Of a stretch of DNA of 64,000 nt, positions 7,211 to 16,040 are shown one piece after another. Within the stretch, counting starts at the first letter, position 1; each line of letters begins with the position of its first letter. Both the position numbers and the translations under genes were made by a program. This DNA comes from Chryseobacterium indologenes (GTDB lineage Bacteria; Bacteroidota; Bacteroidia; Flavobacteriales; Weeksellaceae). The notes under the pieces are model-generated. The model was not told the DNA's origin and made no database searches. It worked only from the letters and a program-made list of their open reading frames with translations. Location: assembly GCA_001013295.1 (NCBI GenBank), contig LAZY01000078.1:412014-476013 (forward strand), in the 5' to 3' direction.

Positions 7211-7714
7211 TTATTTTCCTTCCAAAACTTCGATTAAAGGTTGATATTCTATTTGTTTTGCAAAATCAAGGGCACTTTGCCTGTTGTTTTTATAATTGGG
7301 ATCTGCTCCGTATTTTAAATAGGTTTTTACTAAACTAATGTCTTCAGAGGTTTTGACATAAAATACAGCATACCATAAAGGCTGTCCACCGAATTGATCG
7401 GTAATGCTAAGATCAGCTCCTTTCCGAAGCAGCAATTCTGCTATTTTTATTTTATGGCTTACGCTTGTCCAGGCAATGGGTTGGCGCTCTGGTAACAAAT
7501 GTAAAGCAGTTCTTCCCTCAATGTTTTGTAAATTCGGATCTGCACCGAAATCCAGCAGAAGTTCTACAGACCCTATACGCTCCATCATAACGGCCAGCAT
7601 TAATGCCGTATGCCGCATCCCTTTTTCAGGATCATTTACATTTTCCGGATGATCTTCTAATATTCTTTTTAGTTCCGTTGGGTTTTCTTTTATAGCTGCC
7701 TGATGAATGTTCAT
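7211..7714 (-). CDS. Ankyrin-repeat protein, candidate immunity to the GH-E toxin
   Basis: A 167-residue protein with about four ankyrin repeats: 'RHTALMLAVMMERIGSVELLLDFGADPN', 'GRTALHLLPER...AELLLRKGADLSI', 'GGQPLWYAVFYVKTSEDISLVKTYLKYGADPN' and a partial last one. It is cytoplasmic. It follows the PAAR-toxin gene by 52 bases in the same direction. Ankyrin proteins are an established class of immunity proteins in polymorphic toxin loci, so the simplest reading is that it binds and blocks the toxin domain in the producer cell. The pairing is inferred from gene order. Confidence 0.85.
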   Translation of the reverse strand: MNIHQAAIKENPTELKRILEDHPENVNDPEKGMRHTALMLAVMMERIGSVELLLDFGADPNLQNIEGRTALHLLPERQPIAWTSVSHKIKIAELLLRKGADLSITDQFGGQPLWYAVFYVKTSEDISLVKTYLKYGADPNYKNNRQSALDFAKQIEYQPLIEVLEGK

Positions 7715-7766
7715 GGTTTAAAATTATTTTTAATTTTTGTATGTGTATTTCTCATTACTTAAAAGA

Positions 7767-9248
7767 TTATTGATCAAAAGGATACAATGAAACGTCAGAT
7801 TCATGAGCGTGAGAACTACTGGTTTCAGGAGTTTCTGGTCTGTAATATTGTGGATCATTGTAGTAATCAAGGAATTGCTGCTCCGTAATTCTTCCTTCTC
7901 TTAATGCCTTCACCAGATGCCTGTATTCATATCCTGGTTTATGCCCTTTATACCAATTGCCTCTTAATGGTTCTCCCGGTTGCCAGACTATTTCTTTGCC
8001 ATTAGGAACCGGATCATATACTTTACCATTTGGTCCTTTTGCATTATTATAAATCTGCTCATTGAGCCTTGCTTCATTTCTGTAACTAGGCCTTCCATCC
8101 TCATAAGCCCTGCCGGAGGGAGCTCTAAAGAACGGGTTCGCTTCATTAGGTACTGGCGTTCCAGGTCTTATTCCCCATGGATTGTCCCGGGTATAATAAG
8201 GTTTCCCATTTGGACTCATAGCCATTCCTTTGGGAAGTGCTTTAAAATTCAGGCCATACAATAAAAACATAGCATCCGAAAAACGCAGCCCGCTGATCCC
8301 CTGGTCTGCAATACGACTTCCGAATTCATATTCAGGCAATGCGCCTTTGGCTGCACTGTTAGCTAATGCTGTAGGATTTTCTTGTCCTAAAGCGTAATCA
8401 TGCCATGCCGATTCTCCGCCGTGGGTAACTCTACTTCCCAGTAAAACAGCCCCGATACTTCCGCCTCCTATCCCAAAAGATGCTCCTAAATTACGCAAAA
8501 TACTCATTCCTGTAGGTCTTGCCAATGCCATAGCAGCTCTGGAAAAATTGATCCCGGTTCCAAGCGTTCCACCGGAAGAAGTTACTCTCCCTAAAACCGA
8601 AAGACCCCTGCCTAATCCCAGTCTTCCTGCAAGAGTACTGGTAGTAGCAGTTGCAGAACCCGTTATAGATCCTACTCCTAATAGCTGTCCCCCTGTTCCG
8701 ATAAGGGCTCCGGTCAGGAAACATTCTGTAAGCTTCGCACTATAGCTCACGGCAGCATATCCGAAAGCATCCAGCCAGCTTTTAATGTTAGGAGCAAATT
8801 GAATAATCCCTCCTGCTTTACATTCCATCTGATGGGCACCTGTAATGGTTTTGGTTCCTGTAGAAATAAAATTGGATTTGCTTCCCATCCATTTTCTTGC
8901 CGGTCCCATTTTGTGCCCGCACAATAATCCGCCCACAACAGCACCGATGACTCCTCCTACCAGCCCGGCTACTGCTCCCAATAGCACAAGCCCCATTCCT
9001 CCTGTCGCCACCGTAAGGACTCCTACCGCTACGGCAACAACGACAGCCAAAGCGGCTACTATTGCCAACAGCAGCATATATTTTTTGCAACCAAAGTCGA
9101 TCCAGCTTACCGTACTTGTATCTTCTACCGTAATGTAAACTTTACCATCAATGGTTTTATTGCTTTTTCTGGTCCCCTGAAAAGGAGAAGGCATTGCCCC
9201 TTCGGAGCAAATCCAGAAATCCTTTTCGGTAATAATTTCAGCTCCCAT
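7767..9248 (-). CDS. PAAR-like type VI effector with C-terminal GH-E nuclease toxin domain
   Basis: 493 residues. The N-terminal part (about 1-55 and 105-160) is PAAR-like spike sequence ('DFWICSEGAMPSPFQGT', 'IDFGCKK'), interrupted by a long hydrophobic segment rich in Ala/Val/Gly (about 56-110) that probably helps membrane translocation. A glycine-rich linker follows. The last 65 residues match the GH-E branch of HNH/Endo VII nucleases: W432, G435-H436, P438-G439, E441-Y442, N464-D465-P466, R470-P471-E472 and a final SH (479-480). This predicts a DNase delivered on the VgrG tip into rival cells. The start lies 4 bases after the VgrG stop. The ankyrin gene follows as likely immunity. Domain call from motif recognition; high confidence. 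Confidence 0.88.
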   Translation of the reverse strand: MGAEIITEKDFWICSEGAMPSPFQGTRKSNKTIDGKVYITVEDTSTVSWIDFGCKKYMLLLAIVAALAVVVAVAVGVLTVATGGMGLVLLGAVAGLVGGVIGAVVGGLLCGHKMGPARKWMGSKSNFISTGTKTITGAHQMECKAGGIIQFAPNIKSWLDAFGYAAVSYSAKLTECFLTGALIGTGGQLLGVGSITGSATATTSTLAGRLGLGRGLSVLGRVTSSGGTLGTGINFSRAAMALARPTGMSILRNLGASFGIGGGSIGAVLLGSRVTHGGESAWHDYALGQENPTALANSAAKGALPEYEFGSRIADQGISGLRFSDAMFLLYGLNFKALPKGMAMSPNGKPYYTRDNPWGIRPGTPVPNEANPFFRAPSGRAYEDGRPSYRNEARLNEQIYNNAKGPNGKVYDPVPNGKEIVWQPGEPLRGNWYKGHKPGYEYRHLVKALREGRITEQQFLDYYNDPQYYRPETPETSSSHAHESDVSLYPFDQ

Positions 9249-9252
9249 ATCC

Positions 9253-11481
9253 TTAATTTACAAATACATCGCCGCCGTCCAGTTTGGTTTCTCCTCCAAT
9301 ATGGTTTTTAGGAGAATTGATTTCTATCGCTTTTCCTCCTTTTACGCCTACTCCGTCCGAACCGTCAAAGTTGATCACTTTCCCATTGATAAGAATGGTT
9401 CCGTCTGATTTCATGGTCAGGGAACTTTTTCCGGTGGTCAGCGTAATATTGGTATTGCAGGTCAGTGAGATATTTCCTGCATTATCCATTTTCAGAAGAC
9501 TTTCACTGCCTTTTCCTACGTTGATCGTTTTAGAGACAGCCGCATTGGTAGTGGCATTTCCGGCTCCGTCAAAATGCATATTCGCTCCGCCCTGATCTTT
9601 CAGGTTCATAGATCCGGCTCCGTTGTCATATTTTAATTCTGCTCCGCTTCTTCCACTGAAACTCATGACGTTATTTCCTGCTCCGCCGCCCGCTCCAATA
9701 CTTCCATGGAACAATCCGCCCATTACAAAAGGACGGTCAGGGTGTTGGTGAACAAAATTGACGACAATCTGGTCCCCAACTTCCGGTATAGACATAAAAC
9801 CACGGTTTTTACTTACTTTATCACTACTTCCTGCATCAGGAGACATAACCCGGATAAATTCAGTTGTGTTTTTTCCATTCTGCCAGTCAAATTGTACCTG
9901 TACCCGGCCCTGGTTCAGGGGATCGGTATTGGAGATGACTTTGGCAAATTGTGGTTCTGCTTTTGGAACTTCAAATTCCGGCCGTGGAATAAAGCCTGTG
10001 TCTGCAGCAATCGCTTCAAAATTTCCGGTATAATAGCCTCTGGAATCTACTTCATGACTCACGGCTGTAATCATCAGTTTTGTAAAATAGGAGGTCTGAT
10101 TGGTTTCCGATTTCCGCATTTCAAGATCTGCAATACATCCGGGATATAAGAAAGGAATAGATGTATTTCCTGAAGTCATAAATACATTCACGGCTTTGCT
10201 GCCTGCAGTCCCTTTTTGTGAGGCATCAATATCCATAAAGGTAGATGCTTTAATAGGAGCAACTCTTAAAGACGGTGTTGTAAAGGTCTTTTGGGATATT
10301 TCATAAGCCCGTTTTGCAATATCAGACTGATGGTTTATTTTGGAATTTCCGGTAGTGAGCTTTTCATTTTTACTGCTGTTATAGCCATAAAAGGTAGGAT
10401 TTACATGCTGAGCTCTCATATTGATTTTAATATCCTGTACACTGCTTCCATATACCAGCTGAACAGGTTTTTCCTGTGGTGGAAGTTTTCCGAAATGCAG
10501 AATTTCACCATCATAATAGAACTGTTCACCATAGGCTTCTGCTATTCTTGCCAGATAATTATAATGGGTTTCTTCATACTGTGAACTGTAAGAAACATTT
10601 CCATGTTGGGAATCTACCCTGAAATCAAATTTATGACCGCTTAAACCTTCTTTAATTACCTGGTCTGCAATACTGTTTAAACTGATTTCCTGAGCGCCCC
10701 CAAAACTCTGAATATGAGGGGCAGCATCCAGAAGAACTGTAGGACTGTATCCTGTAAGTACAATGTTCCCGAGGCTTCCTTTTTCCTGGCTGAAGCCTAC
10801 TTCTGTAATGACTCCCACAAAATTTCTTTCGGGGCTGTCTTCAACATCTTTGTATTTGAAGATGGCTGTAATTCTTTTCCCCAAAAAATTCTGAGCTTCT
10901 TCCAGATTGTGATTCTCTGCATCTCCCAATGCATCATGGGCAAGGGTAAGACTAAAACTATGGTGTTTTGTTGTACTCTGATTGAGGCTGAAATGTTTGA
11001 AATGAGGAATCAGTTTTCCTTCGATCACAATTTCAAGTTTTACGACCCTGTTGATTCCTAAAATCTGACTTGAAGGAATAGACGCAGCATTATGAATTTT
11101 TGAAGTAGGCTGATTAGACCATAGTTTATGATCGGTCGTCATAGGAATGTTGTGCTGCATACTCTGATTCATAAACATTGCCGGAGCGTTCTGAACAGCT
11201 TCTGTGTAGCTCTTAGCCTGATTTATTTTCTCATTGGCTTTACTTATCGTTTTTGCTGCAGCTGTTTCCTTTAGGTTTTCTGTATTCAGGTCTTTGGGAG
11301 TCTGCTGCTTTGTAGGTTTATTATCTTTAAACATAACCTTTTTTATTACTGATGAATTAGATTTCTTAATCTGATTATAGATCCCGGTTAAATTTTCATT
11401 GTCTACAGATATGAAAATTCCTTTTGCTGCAATTGTTTGAGAGTGTAAAAAGACAATTAAAACAAATAAAGTACAGAGCAT
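9253..11481 (-). CDS. vgrG: Type VI secretion tip protein VgrG
   Basis: 742 residues if begun at 11481. From about residue 145 the protein has the gp27-like trunk ('KLEIVIEGKLIPHFKHFSLNQ', 'QYEETHYNYLARIAEAYGEQFYYDG'), then the gp5 OB domain ('AKVISNTDPLNQGRVQVQFDW', 'GFMSIPEVGDQIVVNF') and a C-terminal repetitive beta-helix spike (about 600-742). Flavobacterial T6SSiii VgrGs have this layout. It carries the PAAR-toxin encoded directly behind. The first 20 residues are oddly hydrophobic, like a signal peptide; Met50 (ATG at 11334) is an alternative start. No tss structural genes are in the window, so this is an orphan effector island. Confidence 0.9.
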   Translation of the reverse strand: MLCTLFVLIVFLHSQTIAAKGIFISVDNENLTGIYNQIKKSNSSVIKKVMFKDNKPTKQQTPKDLNTENLKETAAAKTISKANEKINQAKSYTEAVQNAPAMFMNQSMQHNIPMTTDHKLWSNQPTSKIHNAASIPSSQILGINRVVKLEIVIEGKLIPHFKHFSLNQSTTKHHSFSLTLAHDALGDAENHNLEEAQNFLGKRITAIFKYKDVEDSPERNFVGVITEVGFSQEKGSLGNIVLTGYSPTVLLDAAPHIQSFGGAQEISLNSIADQVIKEGLSGHKFDFRVDSQHGNVSYSSQYEETHYNYLARIAEAYGEQFYYDGEILHFGKLPPQEKPVQLVYGSSVQDIKINMRAQHVNPTFYGYNSSKNEKLTTGNSKINHQSDIAKRAYEISQKTFTTPSLRVAPIKASTFMDIDASQKGTAGSKAVNVFMTSGNTSIPFLYPGCIADLEMRKSETNQTSYFTKLMITAVSHEVDSRGYYTGNFEAIAADTGFIPRPEFEVPKAEPQFAKVISNTDPLNQGRVQVQFDWQNGKNTTEFIRVMSPDAGSSDKVSKNRGFMSIPEVGDQIVVNFVHQHPDRPFVMGGLFHGSIGAGGGAGNNVMSFSGRSGAELKYDNGAGSMNLKDQGGANMHFDGAGNATTNAAVSKTINVGKGSESLLKMDNAGNISLTCNTNITLTTGKSSLTMKSDGTILINGKVINFDGSDGVGVKGGKAIEINSPKNHIGGETKLDGGDVFVN

Positions 11482-12087
11482 CTGCTCAGCAATACAATAC
11501 AGTAACAGAACGATGTATATTGAAACGATTCACTGTTCTGGTATGTTTTATCTGGAAAAGGCATAGACTGAGAGATTAAACTTCTGTATCCAAATCTATT
11601 ATAAAGCAATAGCTATTGATACAATTCCATTCTAACCTCAGTAAATCGAGTTTAAATTTCCTGTGAATTTGCTTCCATGATACGTAAATTTTAAATATTA
11701 ATACTTCTTGATTGGTGGTGATGTTGTTCAAAGTTAGACAGAACAATTGTATCCGCAAAATATTTATATTGAATTTTTAATTTTTGTAGTAATTCTACGA
11801 TTGTAGATTTAAAACAATACATAATTCACACATTTACAAATTGTTAAATAAAGTTAAAATACTTATTAACTTAGATTTATAAAGCCTGACAAGTCTTACA
11901 CCCAATACAATTCCGGTATCTCTGAACAGTATAAATTCACATTATTTATTTGTATAAAAACTGACGTTGGAAATCATTTACATAAAAATGACCGATACAA
12001 AAAGTACCGGTCAAAAGGTGATTAGAATATTCTGAATTCTTCAATTAAAATATAATCAAAGAAAAAATATAAAATGAATAAGGTCTG
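11482..12087. other. AT-rich 606-base gap between VgrG and MFS genes
   Basis: The gap should hold the promoter of the vgrG operon. I see no clear TAnnTTTG near vgrG. A 60-codon minus ORF at 11576-11758 has no recognisable features and I do not call it. The only clear element is the hairpin at 11989-12013, which belongs to the MFS gene. Confidence 0.5.
11989..12013 (-). terminator. Intrinsic terminator of the MFS gene at 12088
   Basis: TGACCGATAC (11989-11998) pairs with GTACCGGTCA (12004-12013), 9 of 10 positions, loop of five A. On the minus strand the stem is followed by TTTTTATG. Confidence 0.65.
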
Positions 12088-13275
12088 TTACGAAGCCTGG
12101 TTTACTTTCCTGCAAAAAAGAATATGAGCAATCAGTGCCAAAGCCCCAAATAAAGTTCCTACAAAACATACCCCACTCCATTGTGCTTTCTGCCATGCCA
12201 TAGAAGCAAGCCATGTTCCCAATGATCCTCCAATGAAATAAGAAACCATATACACCGTATTCAGCCTGTTAACTGCATTAGATTTGATCAGGAAATAATT
12301 GGTCTGGTTCATAATGTGGCTGGACTGTACTCCCAGGTCTACCAGAATGACTCCCACAATCAGCCCCCAGTATGTTTCTCCTGCAAAATACGTAAATCCC
12401 CAGCTTCCTATGACGATCAGTAATGAATACAGGATAATCCTGTTGATGTCCATGTATTTTTGCATTTTTCCAACTTTAGCTGCTGCCAAAGCACCTACTG
12501 CTCCAGCCAGTCCAAAACTACCCACTACAGAAGATCCTGCATTAAAGGGTGGTTTCTCCATATGAAAAACCAATGTTGTAAACAAAGCACACATAGATCC
12601 GAAAGCCATAGCCCCTCTGAATGAAGCAAGCTGAAGAATCGGCTGGGTTCTGGCAAGGTGAGCTACGGAACGCATCAGTTCTTTGTAGGTTCCTTTGAAA
12701 TTGGGATGCAGCTCAGGAAGCATTTTATATACGGCCAGCCAGACTAAAATCATCAATCCGGCAGCAATCCCAAACATTGCTCTCCAGCCCCAAACTTCTC
12801 CTACAATTCCTCCTACAAAGCGGGAAAGAAGGATTCCTAGCAAAAGACCGGACATCACAAGCCCGATGTTAGCTGATTTTTCATTATCAGAAGATAATTC
12901 TGCGGCTATCGGAACAAACAGCTGCGGAATAACGGAAGTAGCCCCAATCAGCAGACTGGCAGCGTACAGCATCCACAATTGAGTGGCAAAAGTCATCCAT
13001 AGCAGTGAACCGAAAACAAGAAAAAGATCTATCAGGATCAGTTTTTTACGGAAAAATTTATCTCCCAGCGGAACGATCAGCAACAGTCCCAGTGCATAGC
13101 CAATCTGAGTAAGCACAGAAATCCTGCTTGCTGCACTTTCGGAGATATGAAGATCTTCGGAAATAAGAGCCAGTAAAGGCTGATTATAATAATTGTTGGC
13201 TACTACTAACCCGGAAATAATGGCCATCAGCCATATCACTGTTCTGGAAATACCTTTGGAAGAACTCTCCTGCAT
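12088..13275 (-). CDS. MFS transporter
   Basis: A 395-residue inner-membrane protein with about 12 hydrophobic segments. Loop 2-3 reads 'LIVPLGDKFFRKKLILIDLFLV', the G-D-(x)-R-K signature of the superfamily. The start 'VIWLMAIISGLVVANNYYNQPLLALI' resembles the subgroup of DHA1 carriers with 'NNYYNQPLL', common in Bacteroidetes and proteobacteria; substrate not known. It is divergent from the NrtR-like regulator across a 225-base region, which suggests but does not show regulation by that protein. Confidence 0.9.
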   Translation of the reverse strand: MQESSSKGISRTVIWLMAIISGLVVANNYYNQPLLALISEDLHISESAASRISVLTQIGYALGLLLIVPLGDKFFRKKLILIDLFLVFGSLLWMTFATQLWMLYAASLLIGATSVIPQLFVPIAAELSSDNEKSANIGLVMSGLLLGILLSRFVGGIVGEVWGWRAMFGIAAGLMILVWLAVYKMLPELHPNFKGTYKELMRSVAHLARTQPILQLASFRGAMAFGSMCALFTTLVFHMEKPPFNAGSSVVGSFGLAGAVGALAAAKVGKMQKYMDINRIILYSLLIVIGSWGFTYFAGETYWGLIVGVILVDLGVQSSHIMNQTNYFLIKSNAVNRLNTVYMVSYFIGGSLGTWLASMAWQKAQWSGVCFVGTLFGALALIAHILFCRKVNQAS

Positions 13276-13495
13276 TTTACAAATAAAGTTTTAATGAATA
13301 GAAAAAGCGTTTCCTGATGATCAGAACCTATCATTGCATAAAGGTTTCCGACCAAAAAAAGATTGCTTATTGAGACCTCAAAGGTAGTTATTTTAATAAA
13401 AACAAATCATTAATTAAATCTGTCGTTATCATAGACGATTTTCCGAAACAAACCTTTAATAAAGTATTTTTTTAAATTTTCTGACGGTTTTATCT

Positions 13496-13512
13496 TACAT
13501 TTGTGTATACAC
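13496..13512 (+). promoter_or_regulatory. Promoter with overlapping palindromic operator of the NrtR-like gene
   Basis: TACATTTG (13496-13503) matches TAnnTTTG and overlaps the perfect 10-base palindrome GTGTATACAC (13503-13512). A Nudix-type regulator bound there would block the promoter. Because the promoter covers 13501, the TTG there cannot be the start codon of the gene; the ATG at 13519 is the likely one. Confidence 0.6.
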
Positions 13513-13518
13513 CAACTT

Positions 13519-14277
13519 ATGAATGATATGGATTTTAAAGAACAGATCCTAAAAAAATCTATAGAAGCAAAAGAAATTTACCTGCCTCATATTTCTGCCG
13601 ATCCGGTGATCTTCGGGTTTGATCAGAAAGAGCTGAAGGTTTTACTGGCTAAAATGAATTACAGGAAACAATGGCTACTTCCCGGCGGTTATGTGAAAAA
13701 AGATGAAGATCTGAATGATGCAGTGCTTAGAATTCTGGAATACAGAACCGGAATTACGAATGTCTTTCTTGAAGAATTTGGCGTTTTTGGGAAGAAGAAC
13801 AGAAGTGAAGTGTATTTTGAAGACTTTGAAGACAGTCTTTTTCAGAAACAGAGGTTTATTTCTGTAGGCTATTATGCTTTATACAAATCCTCTGAGATTA
13901 AGCCTGTCGCTGATGAAATGAGCGAGACTTGTGAATGGGTTTATCTGAGTCAGCTTCCGGAAATAGAACTTGCAATGGACCATAGGGAAATCATCGAAAA
14001 AGCTTTGCTTACCTTAAGAGAAAAGCTCTCGTGCAAACCTATAGGCTATAACCTCCTTCCGGAAAAATTTACCCTTCCGGAATTGCAGAAACTGTATGAA
14101 ATATTACTAGGCAAAACGCTCAACCGGGGGAATTTTTACAAAAAAATTAAAAACTTAGGAATATTAAAAAAGCTGGAAGAGCAACGCCGAGGGGGAGCGC
14201 ATAAATCTCCTGACCTTTATTCTTTTGATTCTGACCATTATATGAAAGCCCTGGAAAACGGCTTGAGCAATTGGTAA
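13519..14277 (+). CDS. NrtR-like transcriptional regulator: degenerate Nudix domain plus winged helix
   Basis: 252 residues from ATG 13519. The N-terminal half is a Nudix fold, but the Nudix box 'GGYVKKDEDLNDAVLRILEY' lacks the catalytic REXXEE glutamates (the motif reads R-I-L-E-Y), so hydrolysis is unlikely. The C-terminal quarter ('FTLPELQKLYEILLGKTLNRGNFYKKI') is the winged helix of the NrtR/AraR group, which senses a nucleotide sugar or ADP-ribose-like ligand and represses a transport or catabolic operon. The palindrome over its own promoter fits autoregulation, and the divergent MFS gene is the likely target. Ligand not deducible from the sequence. Confidence 0.85.
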   Translation: MNDMDFKEQILKKSIEAKEIYLPHISADPVIFGFDQKELKVLLAKMNYRKQWLLPGGYVKKDEDLNDAVLRILEYRTGITNVFLEEFGVFGKKNRSEVYFEDFEDSLFQKQRFISVGYYALYKSSEIKPVADEMSETCEWVYLSQLPEIELAMDHREIIEKALLTLREKLSCKPIGYNLLPEKFTLPELQKLYEILLGKTLNRGNFYKKIKNLGILKKLEEQRRGGAHKSPDLYSFDSDHYMKALENGLSNW

Positions 14278-14363
14278 ACCTTATCAGGTAAGATCGTTTT
14301 TGTAGATCACTCCGATCAATGAAAAACCTTTGAAATTTTAGAAATATTAAGGAAATTTGCAGA

Positions 14364-15095
14364 ATGAAAATCATTCCGCTCAAAGAAGGCAATTTCTCTG
14401 CAAGTAAAACCAAAGATTTTACGCTTTTGACCCCTGAAAACCAGGAAACCGTAAAGGGAATTAAAATGTCTGTACAACCTTTTCTTATCATTACTTCCAA
14501 TGATTATATCCTTTTGGATGCCGGGATTGGCTGGAAGAATGAAGCTGGAATATCCGTTGTTTCTACCCTTCTTAAGGAACATCATATCAATCCTGAACAG
14601 ATTACCAAACTGCTGCTTTCTCACCTCCATAAAGACCATATTGAAGGCGCTGTAAGACTTACAGATGATGGTTTTGAAGCAACATTTCCGAATGCTGAAA
14701 TCTATATCCAAAGACGTGAACTGGATTTTGCAATGGAAAATAAAGGAAATCCGTCTTTTGATTTTGAGATTCTGGAAAAACTGATCCAACTACCTTCTAT
14801 CGTCTGGATGGATGATGATAAAGGACAGATTACTGATGAAATTTCATACGAAGTTGTAGGGGGACATACTCCGTTCATGCAGGTATTCTGGATCAGTGAA
14901 AATGGTGAAACGGTCTTTTATGGTGCTGATGACCTTCCACAGGCTTCTTATCTGAAGTATCACCTGGCTTATAAAAGTGATTTTGACGGAAGAAAAGCGA
15001 TGCAGCTAAGACTTGCATGGGAAAAGGAAGCCCAGGAAAACCATTGGAAAATACTTCTTTATCATGATCTTGAGAAAGCCGTACTAGAGTTTTAA
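14364..15095 (+). CDS. MBL-fold metallo-hydrolase
   Basis: 243 residues. The metal motif is 'LSHLHKDHIEGA' (HxHxDH near residue 88), with a further histidine in 'VVGGHTPFMQVF' and Asp in 'FYGADDLP'; the last His is in 'LLYHD' near the C-terminus. No signal peptide, so cytoplasmic; homologues include lactonases and thioesterase-like hydrolases. The gene stands alone on the plus strand, 86 bases after the NrtR-like gene, and is convergent with the LuxR-type HTH gene. Substrate unknown. Confidence 0.9.
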   Translation: MKIIPLKEGNFSASKTKDFTLLTPENQETVKGIKMSVQPFLIITSNDYILLDAGIGWKNEAGISVVSTLLKEHHINPEQITKLLLSHLHKDHIEGAVRLTDDGFEATFPNAEIYIQRRELDFAMENKGNPSFDFEILEKLIQLPSIVWMDDDKGQITDEISYEVVGGHTPFMQVFWISENGETVFYGADDLPQASYLKYHLAYKSDFDGRKAMQLRLAWEKEAQENHWKILLYHDLEKAVLEF

Positions 15096-15100
15096 ATGAA

Positions 15101-15128
15101 AAATGGTTTAAATTTCATTAAACCATTT
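15101..15128. terminator. Bidirectional terminator between convergent genes
   Basis: AAATGGTTTAA (15101-15111) pairs perfectly with TTAAACCATTT (15118-15128), loop 6. It overlaps the last codons of the minus-strand HTH gene and lies 6 bases after the MBL gene. Confidence 0.6.
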
Positions 15129-15449
15129 ATAAATATCAAATTCAGAAGGAATGTTGAGTTTTTTCCGGATGCGGTTTTTCCGGTTCTGTATGGCTTTTGG
15201 AGTCACAAAAATATAGGTGGCAATTTCCTTCGTGGTCATATTGAGTTTCAAGTAGATACAAAAGATCATTTCAGAGTTTTTAAGGCTGGGCTGTATAGCA
15301 GATAACCTGTTGAAAAAATCCGGGTAGACCAATCTGAATTTATTCAGCAAACGGGGAGAATTTGCTTTGGCTAATGCCATGATTTCGTCTTGTACAAGAA
15401 TCTTGTGATTCAAATCCTCTAAGTTGGATTCAGTTTTTTTATTTTTCAT
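15108..15449 (-). CDS. LuxR-type helix-turn-helix protein
   Basis: A 113-residue protein. Residues about 55-110 form a LuxR/GerE DNA-binding domain ('LKNSEMIFCIYLKLNMTTKEIATYIFVTPKAIQNRKNRIRKKLNIP'-type pattern, with the T-x-x-x-V-x-x-x-x-x-I-x-x-K-L spacing). The N-terminal 50 residues are helical with no sensor domain. In flavobacteria this HTH usually ends a long TPR-containing protein, so this is a short or stand-alone form. Target genes unknown. Confidence 0.85.
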   Translation of the reverse strand: MKNKKTESNLEDLNHKILVQDEIMALAKANSPRLLNKFRLVYPDFFNRLSAIQPSLKNSEMIFCIYLKLNMTTKEIATYIFVTPKAIQNRKNRIRKKLNIPSEFDIYKWFNEI

Positions 15450-16040
15450 AATATTTTCTCATCTCTACTAAATTTCAGATGCTACATGTTTCTATGCATC
15501 TGTACATTTTTTCTTCTTATCAATCAGTACTTTGATAACGTAATATTGGGCGTGAAACGATTTTCACTTCTTCAAAAATCCATGCACTCTTTTTAATATA
15601 ATTTAACATTTCAGGGTGACCATTTGTATTGAGCCAACAACGATGTCAAACTATTCAGACAGGTGAATTTTTGTTTATTTTTTATTCAGGGCAAAGAAAG
15701 AAAAAATGATTAAAATTCTATTAAAACTGCGTACCACATACATACCACGTCACATTTTTAGTCAAAATATCATAACCGCTTTTACCAGCCTGTTTCCTAT
15801 TATTTATAGCCCTGTTTTTGATTGGGGATAAATGTAACAGATTCTCAGGTTTAGTTTTTATGATCCTGATCAATACTTTTCAGATTTACAGGCAGAGTAA
15901 TTTTTAAAAAAAGTGGTATCTGAATGGTACCACATTCTAATAAAAATATATAAAATTGACGTTCCTTTATTTTTTTATTAATGAATATGTGAATAGTGAA
16001 AAATCTGTTTTGAATATTCAACTAAAAGTAAATCACGAAT
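15450..16040. other. 591-base gap upstream of the frameshifted Crp gene
   Basis: Intergenic between divergent genes. I see no ORF of note. A small inverted repeat GTGGTA (15913-15918) / TACCAC (15928-15933) and two ACCAC-containing words near 15730-15750 may be regulator sites. No -7 box was found close to the Crp start. Confidence 0.4.

Noticed and set aside
8818..9138. ORFs antisense to or out of frame with the PAAR gene
   Set aside because: Composition follows the repetitive Ala/Gly-coding sequence of the real gene; shadow ORFs.
5657..11481. Complete type VI secretion system
   Set aside because: No tssB, tssC, tssF, tssK or ATPase gene is in the window; only effector-module genes are present.
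11576..11758. 60-codon minus ORF between VgrG and MFS
   Set aside because: No protein-like features and no supporting promoter; AT-rich intergenic sequence.
13501..13518. TTG start for the NrtR-like gene
   Set aside because: The -7 promoter element and a palindrome occupy this position, so the ATG at 13519 is used.
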